DNA of 64,000 nucleotides, from NCBI RefSeq assembly GCF_001661265.1, contig NW_017566994.1, forward strand, positions 669,285 to 733,284, given 5' to 3'. Under the pieces are notes generated by a model. The model was not told the origin of the DNA and did no database searches. It saw only the letters and a list, made by a program, of their open reading frames with translations. Every line of letters begins with the position of its first letter. Within the stretch, counting starts at the first letter, position 1. The DNA comes from Saitoella complicata NRRL Y-17804. Lineage: Eukaryota > Ascomycota > Saitoellomycetes > Saitoellales > Saitoellaceae. This document shows positions 63,872 through 64,000 of this stretch, piece by piece. The position numbers and the translations under genes were made by a program.

Positions 63872-64000
63872 TTAGGGTTAGGGTTAGGGTTAGGGTTAGG
63901 GTTAGGGTTAGGGTTAGGGTTAGGGTTAGGGTTAGGGTTAGGGTTAGGGTTAGGGTTAGGGTTAGGGTTAGGGTTAGGGTTAGGGTTAGGGTTAGGGTTA
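63872..64000 (+). repeat. telomere, (TTAGGG)21.5
   Basis: Perfect TTAGGG units from 63872 to the window end with the G-rich strand toward the end, as at a right chromosome terminus. There is no degenerate transition zone and no subtelomeric repeat family between the array and the ligase copy. Confidence 0.99.

Overview
The window is the right end of a fungal chromosome. The last 129 bases are perfect TTAGGG repeats, 21.5 copies, with the G-rich strand running outward. Genes have short spliceosomal introns (about 51-121 nt, GTRNGT-like donors, CTRAY branch points). The protein set (CreB/UBP9-type ubiquitin hydrolase, LSD1 with SWIRM and HMG domains, Rrn3, NAD saccharopine dehydrogenase, Rsc4, Cks1, class I myosin, Pso2/Snm1, Trm3, Skt5/Chs4) is that of a dikaryan fungus. 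The single dispersed 5S rRNA gene, the alpha-aminoadipate lysine pathway and the hyaluronan-synthase-like GT2 enzyme fit a filamentous ascomycete best. This is an inference, and a basidiomycete is not formally excluded.

Layout. 1-10 kb is dense housekeeping: thymidylate synthase (cut by the left edge), the ubiquitin hydrolase, a 304-base assembly gap in C-rich sequence, LSD1-like, RRN3. 10-17 kb is sparse: a SnoaL/NTF2-like protein hidden by two introns and a Thr-rich secreted wall protein. 17-23 kb holds LYS1 and RSC4 (divergent), CKS1 and small unknowns. 25-42 kb holds a GT2 polysaccharide synthase, myosin I, two fasciclin-domain proteins, a four-exon XPF/ERCC1-like helix-hairpin-helix candidate, a possibly decaying gene and PSO2. 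41.8-52.4 kb is a gene-poor block with one unrecognised gene at 48-49 kb, a 5S rRNA gene, short telomere-like motifs, a tRNA-like inverted repeat and a very stable GC hairpin. 52.4-61.3 kb returns to conserved genes: an SDR, a SLOG/YpsA-like protein, TRM3 and SKT5. The last gene, a divergent glutamate-cysteine ligase copy interrupted by an in-frame TGA, starts only about 80 bp from the telomere array.

Functional links. Several genes concern the cell surface and polarised growth: GT2 synthase, Skt5/Chs4 with a CVIM prenylation box, myosin I with an Arp2/3-binding acidic tail, fasciclin proteins and the Thr-rich wall protein. Chromatin and transcription (LSD1, Rsc4, Rrn3) and genome maintenance (Pso2, the helix-hairpin-helix candidate, thymidylate synthase) are also represented. 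No biosynthetic cluster, intact transposon or CRISPR array is seen. The least explained items are the subtelomeric ligase copy, the 48-49 kb unknown gene and the helix-hairpin-helix gene. All exon coordinates come from reading splice signals and reading frames by eye, without transcript data.
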